Shown here: positions 6,723 to 13,342 of the stretch, piece by piece
Layout: each line of letters opens with the position of its first letter
Position numbering within the stretch: the stretch's first letter is position 1
Made by a program: the position numbers and the translations under genes
Notes under the pieces: model-generated
The model's input: only the letters and a program-made list of their open reading frames with translations
Told to the model about the DNA's origin: nothing
Database searches by the model: none
DNA from: a virus
Virus record (IMG/VR): IMGVR_UViG_3300043466_000781
Location: 1 to 28,225 of that record
Length of the DNA: 28,225 bases
Direction: 5' to 3' (one strand)

Positions 6723-7275
6723 TTTGTTTTTGTTTTAGGTTTGTTAATGATTCTTTTACTTGTTTTGATAATTTGTATTTTTTCTCAACCTCTGAGATAT
6801 TACCGCCTCCGTTGAGATATGCTATAACCTTTAAGAATGCCTCTGTGTCTTTATTCAACCATTCTCTGTTATCTGCCTCAGGTGTTGATTTGCCGTGCGT
6901 GGCTAAGTTGCCGTCATCGTCCTCGTCAATATTCAAGGACAAAACAGCGGCGATGCTGTACCTACGCATGTACGTCAAACACGACCCTCTGCCCTGTGGA
7001 TCATCCTTAGCAGGTCGCATTGAGTATTCACCTGCGATATATTCCCCTGATTCGTGCATTAGGATAGTAGTTAACCCATCTGTTCCTGTTGGAAATTGTG
7101 AGATAGATAAACCGCATTCAATTAACGGCTCATTGATTGCATCCAGTATGTTACTGAGAGATGCGTAGGTGCTTTTAAAGAAAGGATTTTTAGCATCCTT
7201 TCTGATGGTGTCGCATTTAACGTGGAACGTGATTAACGCTTTTGCGATTTGCTCAATTGATTCTGATTTTTTCAT
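6712..7275 (-). CDS. erf: ERF family single-strand DNA annealing protein
   Basis: A 187-residue recombinase of the ERF superfamily, which anneals complementary single strands in phage recombination and repair. Family features are in order: NPFFKSTYA (30-38), the strand pair around LTTILMHESGEYIAGEY, then DPQGRGSCLTYMRRYSIAAVL and the acidic IDEDDDGN. The C-terminal 50 residues form a short helical tail after a linker, as in other members. It is the best-defined recombination gene here, and with the VRR-NUC nuclease it would form a minimal recombination and resolution set. No exonuclease partner or SSB is visible in the window. Confidence 0.9.
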   Translation of the reverse strand: MKKSESIEQIAKALITFHVKCDTIRKDAKNPFFKSTYASLSNILDAINEPLIECGLSISQFPTGTDGLTTILMHESGEYIAGEYSMRPAKDDPQGRGSCLTYMRRYSIAAVLSLNIDEDDDGNLATHGKSTPEADNREWLNKDTEAFLKVIAYLNGGGNISEVEKKYKLSKQVKESLTNLKQKQNAN

Positions 7276-7285
7276 TTTGTGTGAT

Positions 7286-7501
7286 TTAGATTGTTTCTGA
7301 AATTAATATTTCTATTTTTTCTTTGTGATTAACTTTTAATTTTTCATAGGTTGTAATTGCATCGTGTAAACGTTCCTTTTTATATTGCTCAGTTGATGAA
7401 TCATTACCTCCGAATAAGGATTGAATGTGTTGTTCATCAATCAATATGCGATAAAAAATATCACTACTTAATTGAGTTTCTTTGATTAGTTGGATGTTCA
7501 T
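7286..7501 (-). CDS. Small hypothetical protein
   Basis: A 71-residue protein with a helical, charged C-terminal half (KKERLHDAITTYEKLKVNHKEK). No family recognised. The ATG follows an A-rich leader (AAAACCACATACA) and the gene ends 10 bases before ERF, so it is probably part of the early operon. Confidence 0.5.
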   Translation of the reverse strand: MNIQLIKETQLSSDIFYRILIDEQHIQSLFGGNDSSTEQYKKERLHDAITTYEKLKVNHKEKIEILISETI

Positions 7502-7512
7502 TGTATGTGGTT

Positions 7513-7605
7513 TTAAAAGTTATCAGCAAAGCAACCTAATAAAGCAATCAGGATGCAGATGATGATTAATAAGGTTTCGTTTGTTTTTGTGTTTTGTTTT
7601 TTCAT
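7513..7605 (-). CDS. Possible 30-residue membrane peptide
   Basis: A short ORF starts MKKQNTKTNETLL, followed by a hydrophobic stretch III CILIALLGC and a tail of five residues. It would be one membrane segment; LLGC matches a lipobox, but almost nothing follows the Cys. It fits the gap between the genes at 7620 and 7501. Such short membrane peptides occur in early phage regions, but chance cannot be excluded. Confidence 0.35.
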   Translation of the reverse strand: MKKQNTKTNETLLIIICILIALLGCFADNF

Positions 7606-7619
7606 TTTTTCGTTTGATT

Positions 7620-7922
7620 TTATGTGTGGTTTTGGTTATAAATCATTTGCCAGTCTATCGCTCCGAATATTTCCTCTATAATTTCATCAGAGGTAAACAT
7701 ATCAGTAACGTCAATAATACCATTTTTGCTTTGAATTATTACGCTCTCAATATCGTAGTCGTTACCATTTCTCCAATTGACAATTAAAAATGCATCATAT
7801 CCGTTGTAGTGTTTTGTTGTGCTTAGTCGCATTGTGTTTTGTTTTTGTGTGAAAAATTTATTTATTTGATTGTATTGTTGATTATACAATTCATTTGAAT
7901 ATTCATCTTTCCATTGATTCAT
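7620..7922 (-). CDS. Small phage protein with two candidate starts
   Basis: From ATG 7922 the product is 100 residues; from ATG 7832 it is 70 residues (MRLSTTKHYNGYDAFLIVNW...). The same leader of more than 20 bases precedes both ATGs, exactly 90 bp apart and in frame. The core from HYNGYDAF to the C-terminus reads like short early proteins of Bacteroidota phages of unknown role. The 30-residue extension is rich in Gln, Asn and Tyr and ends by translating the second leader, so 7832 may be the ancestral start. An upstream reading to 8027 is open but overlaps the previous gene and lacks a leader. Confidence 0.6.
   Translation of the reverse strand: MNQWKDEYSNELYNQQYNQINKFFTQKQNTMRLSTTKHYNGYDAFLIVNWRNGNDYDIESVIIQSKNGIIDVTDMFTSDEIIEEIFGAIDWQMIYNQNHT
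7830..7856 (-). repeat. Repeated A-rich translation leader, copy 1
   Basis: The transcript here reads TTTTTCACACAAAAAC, then AAAACACA, then ATG (7832). It is identical base for base to the copy at 7920-7946 and nearly identical to 8273-8299. A-rich leaders replace Shine-Dalgarno sites in Bacteroidota. Confidence 0.75.
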
Positions 7923-7946
7923 TGTGTTTTGTTTTTGTGTGAAAAA
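7920..7946 (-). repeat. Repeated A-rich translation leader, copy 2
   Basis: Identical to the copy at 7830-7856, ending in the ATG at 7922. The exact 90-bp offset keeps both ATGs in one reading frame. Confidence 0.75.
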
Positions 7947-7981
7947 ATAAGCAGTTTGAAGGATGCTGCACCCCTGTATTT

Positions 7982-8275
7982 TTAAAGTGATGTAAATAAT
8001 CCTGTTGCTTTTGTAAATAAAAAACACAATTGATCACAATAAACATCTTCAAACTTTTCCTTAGATGTTATGTTAAATTCTTTATCGGCTGTAAAAAAAT
8101 CCATAGTGTAAGTATCATTTGCATTTAAGGTTATTTTTAACCATTTTGCTTTTGCTTTATTTCTTGTTAAATTCATTCTTAAAAAATTTTCACCTGCAAT
8201 AAAGTTTTTGCTGCCTGTCATTACTACGAATTTGTTTCCGCCTAATTGTTGTAAAATTGTTTGAGCTACTTGCAT
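7982..8275 (-). CDS. First gene of the early operon, small phage protein
   Basis: A 97-residue protein beginning MQVAQTILQQLGGNKFVVMTG. The pattern GGNKFVVMTGSKNFI...LRMNLTRNKAKAKWLKITLNANDTYTM is familiar from small proteins of unknown function in phages and mobile elements. I choose the ATG at 8275 because it is preceded by the repeated A-rich leader and by a promoter 30 bases upstream. The frame stays open back to 8374, but that extension is poly-Lys encoded by poly-A and would start upstream of the promoter. Confidence 0.7.
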   Translation of the reverse strand: MQVAQTILQQLGGNKFVVMTGSKNFIAGENFLRMNLTRNKAKAKWLKITLNANDTYTMDFFTADKEFNITSKEKFEDVYCDQLCFLFTKATGLFTSL

Positions 8276-8299
8276 TTTGTTTTGTTTTTGTGTGATTGA
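8273..8299 (-). repeat. Repeated A-rich translation leader, copy 3
   Basis: TCACACAAAAACAAAACAAA directly precedes the ATG at 8275. It differs from copies 1 and 2 by one base (C to A) next to the ATG and in the bases at its upstream edge. Confidence 0.7.
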
Positions 8300-8304
8300 T
8301 AAAT

Positions 8305-8312
8305 CAAAGATA
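8305..8312 (-). promoter_or_regulatory. Bacteroidota-type promoter -7 box
   Basis: TATCTTTG on the minus strand matches the Bacteroidota -7 consensus TAnnTTTG. It lies in non-coding DNA just after the tandem terminators and about 30 bases before the first ATG of the early operon, which would give a 5' leader of roughly 20 bases. The -33 region is T-rich (GTTTTTT, 17 bases upstream) but lacks a clear TTTG. Confidence 0.65.
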
Positions 8313-8430
8313 TAATTTCTTTCCGAATTAAAAAACTTTTTTTTCTTTTTTTTTAATTTATTTTTTAGTCGCACGCTGAAAGTATTGTAAACATTGACTT
8401 ATGTAAATAAAAAAAATATTAAATAAAATA

Positions 8431-8453
8431 AAAAACCCCCATAAAAATGGGGG
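8431..8453 (-). terminator. Intrinsic terminator, second of a tandem pair
   Basis: A stem CCCCCAT / ATGGGGG (8436-8442 with 8447-8453) and a 4-nt loop are followed on the transcribed strand by UUUUU and further U-rich sequence. It stands between the late block and the early promoter. Confidence 0.85.
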
Positions 8454-8465
8454 GAAATTCACACA

Positions 8466-8492
8466 AAAACTCCCGATGTAGAAACATCAGGA
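8466..8492 (-). terminator. Intrinsic terminator, first of a tandem pair
   Basis: In the transcript UCCUGAUGU pairs with ACAUCGGGA (9 bp with one U-G) around a 4-nt loop (8471-8492), followed by GUUUUUG. The single wobble makes the stem complete only in the minus-strand RNA. It lies about 25 bases after the stop of the last late gene. Confidence 0.8.
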
Positions 8493-8515
8493 CTATTATT
8501 TAATAACCAAAACAC

Positions 8516-8794
8516 CTAATCTTCATCCTCTGATTCAAATAACTCAGAGTATAATTCGTTAATACAACATTCAATAATAAGCAACGATTTTCGCCTGATC
8601 CTTTTTATTCGCATCTCATCCGATTTACTTAATAACGCGGTATCAATATCATCAACTGCATTCATTGCCTGAAATGCTGAGGCAATGTAATCGTGCGAAG
8701 TAGTAAAATCTACCTGCAAATCTAACTCATTTTCCTCCGTTTCCTGTACAGAATCCTCTACATTTTTTTCGTTATTTTGCTCTGATGAAATCAT
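8516..8794 (-). CDS. Small acidic hypothetical protein
   Basis: A 92-residue very acidic protein (Glu and Asp at both ends, closing FESEDED). A predicted helical C-terminal half contains RIKRIRRKSLLIIECCINELY. No family recognised. It is the last gene before the tandem terminators and overlaps the end of the phosphoesterase gene by 23 bases. Confidence 0.6.
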   Translation of the reverse strand: MISSEQNNEKNVEDSVQETEENELDLQVDFTTSHDYIASAFQAMNAVDDIDTALLSKSDEMRIKRIRRKSLLIIECCINELYSELFESEDED

Positions 8795-9644
8795 AAACTA
8801 AATAATATTTTTCTTTGTTATTGATTTGCTTTCGCACATACTCAACACGCAGCCACCACGCTCCTAATGGTTTAGGCATCTTACCAGTTTCAATATGCCA
8901 TCCTCCGTAACCATCTTTATATTCATCTTTGTACGTAGGCATCCTTACGTGCCATTGTTCTTTTAAAGAAATCCTACCTGATTGATGTAGTTTCTCCTGC
9001 ATAAATGCTATGGTGTATTGTTCGTGTACGTGTCCGCTAATAACTATATCTGCATCCGGTAAATACATTGATTGCCTCGCAGATTGAATAACACCCTTTG
9101 TAACAGGACCACCGCCTCCGTGTCCGTGAAAATACTTTATGATTAAAGGCACGTGCATACCTTCGCCTCTATGAAATATTAATTTAAGATAACCACCATA
9201 GCCACCCATATACACAGGATTTTTATTGCCTATGTTTAAACGCTCAACTAATCTCTCTATTAGATTTGTTTCGTGATTCTTTAAGATAGCCGTTTCGTGG
9301 TTACCCTGTCCTATTACCGCTATTTGCTCACGATATGGCATAAGCCATTCCGCAGCAGTTTCAACTAAACTATCTAAATACTTTGCCGTTTGGTGTTCAG
9401 GTCTTACTTTACTCTTATCGCTACGCTTATCATACTTTCCCTGCATAGCGCAAAAGAAATCTCCAACAAATAACACAAGAGCATTTTTTTGTTTCGCCTC
9501 TTCTAAATGTCTTTTAATCATTGACCTATCGCAATCGGGGTTATCCCAATGATGGTCTGATGATAGTAAAAACCAATGCTCTTTTTGTTTCATACAATCA
9601 ATTTTTATTTGATGTACGTTTCTACCCAGCTCAGTTATTATCAT
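8772..9644 (-). CDS. Calcineurin-like metallophosphoesterase
   Basis: A 290-residue two-metal phosphoesterase. The five metal-binding blocks are visible in order: D30-H-H32 (DHHWD), GD (61-62), GNHE (114-117), FHGHGGGG near 175 and SGHVHE near 205. The length fits a single catalytic domain with a C-terminal extension. Enzymes of this fold cleave phosphomono- or diesters in nucleic acids, nucleotides or proteins, and the substrate cannot be read from sequence. In phages such genes are more often near replication; here it follows the lysozyme and overlaps it by 14 bases, so it is expressed late. Confidence 0.88.
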   Translation of the reverse strand: MIITELGRNVHQIKIDCMKQKEHWFLLSSDHHWDNPDCDRSMIKRHLEEAKQKNALVLFVGDFFCAMQGKYDKRSDKSKVRPEHQTAKYLDSLVETAAEWLMPYREQIAVIGQGNHETAILKNHETNLIERLVERLNIGNKNPVYMGGYGGYLKLIFHRGEGMHVPLIIKYFHGHGGGGPVTKGVIQSARQSMYLPDADIVISGHVHEQYTIAFMQEKLHQSGRISLKEQWHVRMPTYKDEYKDGYGGWHIETGKMPKPLGAWWLRVEYVRKQINNKEKYYLVYDFIRAK

Positions 9645-10083
9645 AGTATAGATTTGATTCTGCTACTCTTCTGCGCGTTAATCCTTTCAACTCAACTAAC
9701 TTACCTGCTACGCGTGCCTTATTCCATTTCATAAACTCATCGCGAATTGAAGGATCGTTAGGATTTAATTTTACTTTTTTTCTAAGTGTAGATTTGTTAA
9801 ACGCTCCAATACCTAAATTATAAATAAACGATAACAACGCATCTGCCTGATTTTGATTAACATTTAATCCTATTAATGCAATGCTTTTATTATTCAACTC
9901 CCAATGTAATAAAACCTCTGCACCTTCTTTTGTAATCTTTTCTCCCATCTTTACCTTTCTGCCATCGTTCCACATCGTGCTGCCGAAACCAATTGTAGGA
10001 ACTCCTGCCGGGCAGATGTATGATTTATCAAAGAATCCCTCAAACTCTTTAATTAAATCAACGCATTTTTGTGATGCTTTCAT
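9631..10083 (-). CDS. Endolysin, GH24 phage lysozyme
   Basis: A 150-residue muramidase of glycoside hydrolase family 24 that cuts the glycan strands of peptidoglycan at lysis. The catalytic spacing Glu15, Cys24, Thr30 matches the T4 lysozyme triad Glu11/Asp20/Thr26, with Cys in place of Asp as in several GH24 endolysins. VPTIGFGST, ADALLSFIYNLGIGAF and the C-terminal GLTRRRVAE are typical. There is no signal peptide or SAR segment, so export should depend on the holin encoded upstream. The ATG overlaps the spanin stop (ATGA). Confidence 0.92.
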   Translation of the reverse strand: MKASQKCVDLIKEFEGFFDKSYICPAGVPTIGFGSTMWNDGRKVKMGEKITKEGAEVLLHWELNNKSIALIGLNVNQNQADALLSFIYNLGIGAFNKSTLRKKVKLNPNDPSIRDEFMKWNKARVAGKLVELKGLTRRRVAESNLYYDNN

Positions 10084-10601
10084 TTTTTAAAGTTTAATAA
10101 GATTGATAATAAAAGTGCAATCATTAACGCAATAATCCACCATAACGAAATAACATAATTTTTATTGCGTTTCTTTAACTCATCATTCGCCTGATTCAAC
10201 TGATTCTGTAATGATACATTACGTGCAGAATCTACGATTGTCTTATAATAAACTATCGGCTTAATCTTAATCTCATTTGTTAAATGGTCTATCAATCGCT
10301 TTGCCCTTCCTAACTCTTTTTTAAGCGAATCGCAGCCGTTATAATATCTAATGAATGTATCTCTTAGAATTAAATTTATAGGCTCAGACTCCTTTATAAT
10401 GTACTCTAATAACGTATCACGTTTGTAGATATACTCAATCTTTTCGGATGAATCAATCTGCAATGTTTCACAGGGAAACCACTCGCTAAACTTTTGAGCC
10501 GTTAACCCTTTGTGATACACATACGCTTTATTCATTTGCCTATCCGCTTTCTGAGCGGTGTAGCATCCTGATAATAATATGAATAAAAATAGGTAGCGCA
10601 T
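10080..10601 (-). CDS. Likely single-gene spanin (u-spanin) lipoprotein
   Basis: A 173-residue protein from ATG 10601. It opens with a lipoprotein signal (MRYLFLFILLSGC, lipobox LSGC with Cys13). A periplasmic part follows with helical, coiled-coil-like stretches near 110-145 (NQLNQANDELKKRNKN). It ends with a C-terminal membrane segment (about 148-170) and the basic tail NFKK. An outer-membrane lipid anchor plus inner-membrane helix in one chain is the architecture of T1-type unimolecular spanins, which join the two membranes at lysis. Its place between holin-like genes and endolysin supports this. The 9-residue longer reading from 10628 lies within a hairpin and would precede the signal peptide. 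Confidence 0.65.
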   Translation of the reverse strand: MRYLFLFILLSGCYTAQKADRQMNKAYVYHKGLTAQKFSEWFPCETLQIDSSEKIEYIYKRDTLLEYIIKESEPINLILRDTFIRYYNGCDSLKKELGRAKRLIDHLTNEIKIKPIVYYKTIVDSARNVSLQNQLNQANDELKKRNKNYVISLWWIIALMIALLLSILLNFKK

Positions 10602-10610
10602 AATTAAAAT

Positions 10611-10632
10611 GGGGGTGCAATTAAACACCCCC
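10611..10632 (-). terminator. Hairpin between holin-like and spanin genes
   Basis: GGGGGTG (10611-10617) pairs with CACCCCC (10626-10632) around an 8-base loop. On the transcribed strand it is followed by AUUUUAAUUA, so it is a weak terminator or an mRNA stabiliser. On the plus strand it is followed by T7, but no plus-strand gene exists here. Confidence 0.55.
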
Positions 10633-10637
10633 TTTTT

Positions 10638-10865
10638 TTACTTCACATCCTTTTTGAGCATTTTGCCCTCTGTGTTTGTTAGAAGGTTTTTCATAAGGTA
10701 CGCAATCGCTGCGGTTAATGCAGTTGTTGCAATGGCTGCCCAGTCAAATGCGAGCGTGCCTGTTTGCAATGTGTTGTAAACGATTGTCAAAACTGAGGTT
10801 AATACGGCTACTGCCAAACCTTTGATGAAATCGTTAACATTCAAGTTTAGAAACGTGCTGTTCAT
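10638..10865 (-). CDS. Putative holin (two membrane segments)
   Basis: A 75-residue protein from the ATG at 10865 (MNSTFLNLNVNDF). It has two hydrophobic segments, about 12-30 (KGLAVAVLTSVLTIVY) and 43-60 (WAAIATTALTAAIAYLM), and a charged C-terminus (KMLKKDVK). Small size, two helices and position before spanin and lysozyme fit a class II-type holin that permeabilises the inner membrane. A reading extended to 10883 adds six residues and overlaps the upstream gene by 11 bases. Confidence 0.65.
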   Translation of the reverse strand: MNSTFLNLNVNDFIKGLAVAVLTSVLTIVYNTLQTGTLAFDWAAIATTALTAAIAYLMKNLLTNTEGKMLKKDVK

Positions 10866-10872
10866 AATTGGT

Positions 10873-11082
10873 CTATTTTTCAAGTTGAGAAATACGTGTT
10901 TCGTGATCCTTTACATCCTCTTTTAATTGCTCTAAATCTTTACTAACGGCAACATCACTCATCAGGATTCCCTGCACTATCTTTTCAAATCTATCTAATC
11001 TTTTAACTAATTCTTTACTCACAAAACCGATAAGTGCTATTACCACTCCGATTAAAACATTTGTTACCATTGCCGTTGTCAT
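10873..11082 (-). CDS. Small membrane protein with coiled coil (holin-like)
   Basis: A 69-residue protein with one N-terminal membrane segment (about 5-22, MVTNVLIGVVIALIGFV) and a heptad-patterned C-terminal half (DLEQLKEDVKDHETRISQLEK). The arrangement resembles XhlA-type haemolysin/holin partners. It lies immediately before the putative holin and starts by ATGA overlap, so it probably acts in lysis as a holin partner or regulator. Confidence 0.55.
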   Translation of the reverse strand: MTTAMVTNVLIGVVIALIGFVSKELVKRLDRFEKIVQGILMSDVAVSKDLEQLKEDVKDHETRISQLEK

Positions 11083-11288
11083 TGATTGTTATTTTTAAGG
11101 GTATTTAGTTCATCTATGTTATATGTTACATACTGAATATAATCAGGCAAATTTTGTTCCGAAATTTCAAACGTGTTTGGAAACGCTCCAAAAATTGGAT
11201 GCTCCTCTATAACACCATCGTAATTACTTAAATCTACAATCGTGTATGTGTTTGTGTTAACTGAATTTATTTGCCTTATATGCTTCAT
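11079..11288 (-). CDS. Small protein downstream of the tail fibre
   Basis: A 69-residue protein starting MKHIRQINSVNTNTYTIVDL at 11288, where the ATG overlaps the fibre stop (ATGA). The frame continues 20 codons further back, but that lies inside the fibre gene. No family recognised. A gene here is often a fibre assembly or lysis-related protein; neither can be shown. Confidence 0.5.
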   Translation of the reverse strand: MKHIRQINSVNTNTYTIVDLSNYDGVIEEHPIFGAFPNTFEISEQNLPDYIQYVTYNIDELNTLKNNNQ

Positions 11289-12862
11289 TGCGCTGTGTAT
11301 TGTGTTGTAATTGTTGCCTGTATTATTGATGAACTCGCAAAAGAGCACATTATTTCAAAACCATTATTGCCTGTATTGTTTCTTAAAAATGCTCTTGGTG
11401 CATTTCCTAATGGCAAACCATTTGTAGTTTGTTGTGCAACAAATGTTGCAGGATACAACATATTTAACGCTGATGATAAACCTGATGGAATTGAAGGCGA
11501 CGGGCAATCAGTTGGCAATGGAATTGCAACACCTGTTAATGTTGTTCCCAAAACCCCATAAACGAGTGTTATGTTTAGCGTAACTAATTTTCCTATGCGT
11601 GTCCAACGATATGTAAAAGTTCCTGATGTTGGCGCAACACCTGTCCAGTTCGGACTACCTGTGTATGTGCCTGATGTATCTTTAAAATAAATTGATTGAG
11701 CGTTAGCAGTCTGATAAGTTGCGTTACCCATTATTGAGTAAGCAGGTAATGACTTTTGCTGCAATAATGTTGTATCTATTAGGTAGTTTGTCGCATCAAC
11801 ACTCCCATCCGCTTTTAAAAATTGTGAAGATGTTCCACCACTTTTTACGAATGTTGTTGCATTTACTGAACCTGTAAAATAGTTTGCAGTTGTTGATGTA
11901 TTTCCTATTGTGGTTGTGTTTGAGCCGTTACCGATTGCATTGTAACCTATGACAATTTCATTTGTTTGATTGTCTAATTTTGCCTTTGAATCTCTACCAA
12001 TGTAAATGCTATTACTTGCAGTTGTGTTTGGTGTTGAGCCGTTTGTTAAATGGCTGCCTGCATTGTAACCGATTGCAGTATTGCTGCCACCTGTTGTATT
12101 ATGTTGCATTGCATCCAATCCAACAACAACATTGTTGCTTCCACTTGTATTGTATAACAATGAATTTAATCCAATTGCAGTATTCTGACCACCATTTGTA
12201 TTTGTGAATAAAGATGATTGACCAATTGCAGTATTGTATTGACCAGTTGATGTATTGTGTAAAGATTGATGACCAACACCAGTATTGTAGTTTCCAGTTG
12301 TTGTATGTTTTAATGCATCAAATCCAAGAGCAGTATTGTTGCTCAATGAATGGTTGTTACCTCTTCCAATGGTTAATGAATCAACAATCAAATTATAAGG
12401 TCCAAGATTCACACTTTTATTTGCACCTGTGTAAGGTACTTTTGTAGTATCATTTGTTGAGCCGCCACCAACAGAATCTTTAAACTGAAAAACCTCTGTT
12501 CCATTACGATATGCAAAAACTGAATCAATCCTACGCTTAACTGAATCAATTTTTAGGTTAATCCTATTGCTTAAACTTGTAGTATCTGTTGAGCCACCGC
12601 CACCGCTAACCTGCGACCACGCTTGCGTCTTAGGATTGTATTGATAGAATATATTGTTACACGAATCAAATGCAATCGCTGCTCTACGTGTTGTAAACTG
12701 CACACTCTTTAAAGTAGGTACACCGCACGTTGTAGGTATTTGCAAAGTAGAATCAAATACCATTCTGTTTGCCTGATAACCATACTGAGGCATTAGCTGG
12801 TAAACCTGTGCAAATGATTTGCTACAAATTAAAATCAGAATTATCGTTATTAATTTTCTCAT
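11285..12862 (-). CDS. Secreted tail fibre/adhesin with 17-residue repeats
   Basis: A 525-residue fibre-like protein. It starts with a clear Sec signal peptide (MRKLITIILILICSKSFAQ, likely cut after Ala18 or Gln19). A head part and Gly-rich hinge (SGGGGSTDTT) follow. Then come five consecutive 17-residue repeats of the form NTAIGxxSLxxNTxGxx plus part of a sixth, as in YadA-like trimeric adhesin heads. A C-terminal beta-rich region contains FTYRWTRIGKLVTLNITLVYG. It probably forms a trimeric fibre that binds the host. A signal peptide is unusual for a virion part and implies export, see findings. It overlaps the upstream gene by 4 bases. Confidence 0.75.
   Translation of the reverse strand: MRKLITIILILICSKSFAQVYQLMPQYGYQANRMVFDSTLQIPTTCGVPTLKSVQFTTRRAAIAFDSCNNIFYQYNPKTQAWSQVSGGGGSTDTTSLSNRINLKIDSVKRRIDSVFAYRNGTEVFQFKDSVGGGSTNDTTKVPYTGANKSVNLGPYNLIVDSLTIGRGNNHSLSNNTALGFDALKHTTTGNYNTGVGHQSLHNTSTGQYNTAIGQSSLFTNTNGGQNTAIGLNSLLYNTSGSNNVVVGLDAMQHNTTGGSNTAIGYNAGSHLTNGSTPNTTASNSIYIGRDSKAKLDNQTNEIVIGYNAIGNGSNTTTIGNTSTTANYFTGSVNATTFVKSGGTSSQFLKADGSVDATNYLIDTTLLQQKSLPAYSIMGNATYQTANAQSIYFKDTSGTYTGSPNWTGVAPTSGTFTYRWTRIGKLVTLNITLVYGVLGTTLTGVAIPLPTDCPSPSIPSGLSSALNMLYPATFVAQQTTNGLPLGNAPRAFLRNNTGNNGFEIMCSFASSSIIQATITTQYTAQ
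12083..12337 (-). repeat. Five 51-bp tandem coding repeats in the fibre gene
   Basis: Five consecutive units of 51 bp encode 17 residues each with the core NTAIG (N at the first position of each unit), and a sixth begins at 12082. The DNA units are diverged but in phase, so selection acts on the protein fold. Confidence 0.8.
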
Positions 12863-13287
12863 ATTGGGAAATCGCAGTTGTTAAATTGTCCGGTTGCTGA
12901 TATGTTAAATGTCAAAGTTACTCCGCTCAAATAATCCTCAAACTTTTCTGAGATGGCATCCCATCTAATATTCGTATCAACGCTTATAGTTCTATCTTGT
13001 CTTAATGCTAAAATAATATCATTCGCTATCTGATGTTGATCGCTAATAACCTCCTGCTCAAATTCACCTTCAACACCTGATTTATCTAGATACCAAAATT
13101 GAATCGTATAAACTAAATCACGGCCTGCGTTTAACTGCCCATTATTAATAAAAAATAATGCAACAGGAAACTGAGGCATACTAACGAACCCTATCCACTC
13201 CGTTGGAGTTGCAAACCTTACCGATTTTATTATCGGATTGCTTGTTAGCAGGTCGGTTATCTTTGTTATTATTTGGTTGTATGTCAT
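12859..13287 (-). CDS. Conserved phage tail-completion-like protein
   Basis: A 142-residue protein with the strand-rich core PQFPVALFFINNGQLNAGRDLVYTIQFWYLDKSGVEGEFEQEVISDQHQIANDIILALRQ and closing TFNISATGQFNNCDFPI split over the fold. I recognise the pattern from structural regions of Bacteroidota phages, where such proteins lie beside connectors and are presumed neck or tail-terminator parts. An in-frame stop lies shortly upstream of the ATG, so 13287 is the earliest start. It lies downstream of the connector at 13343. Confidence 0.55.
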   Translation of the reverse strand: MTYNQIITKITDLLTSNPIIKSVRFATPTEWIGFVSMPQFPVALFFINNGQLNAGRDLVYTIQFWYLDKSGVEGEFEQEVISDQHQIANDIILALRQDRTISVDTNIRWDAISEKFEDYLSGVTLTFNISATGQFNNCDFPI

Positions 13288-13339
13288 TAAACTTTTGCTT
13301 TACTTTTTCTATCCATTCCTTTTTATATCCTTTACTCAT
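13181..13339 (-). CDS. Possible 52-residue basic protein
   Basis: An ORF starts at ATG 13339, three bases after the connector stop, and reads MSKGYKKEWIEKVKQKFND, then Asn/Lys-rich sequence. It fills the 55-base gap before the gene at 13287 and overlaps it for about 100 bases in another frame. The N-terminal helix is plausible, but the C-terminal half may be only a shadow. Confidence 0.3.
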   Translation of the reverse strand: MSKGYKKEWIEKVKQKFNDIQPNNNKDNRPANKQSDNKIGKVCNSNGVDRVR

Positions 13340-13342
13340 ATT

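Noticed and set aside
6773-7168. Plus-strand ORF of 131 codons
   Set aside because: It lies wholly antisense to the well-supported ERF gene and shows no family features.
7982-8374. N-terminal poly-Lys extension of the first early gene (start 8374)
   Set aside because: It is encoded by a poly-A tract upstream of the likely promoter and transcription start; ATG 8275 has the proper leader.
10611-10639. Terminator for plus-strand transcription (stem then T7)
   Set aside because: No plausible plus-strand gene exists; it is better read as a hairpin in the minus-strand mRNA.
12083-12337. 51-bp tandem units that could be mistaken for a CRISPR or satellite array
   Set aside because: The units are diverged, in codon phase, lack constant repeats with unique spacers, and encode a coherent fibre repeat.
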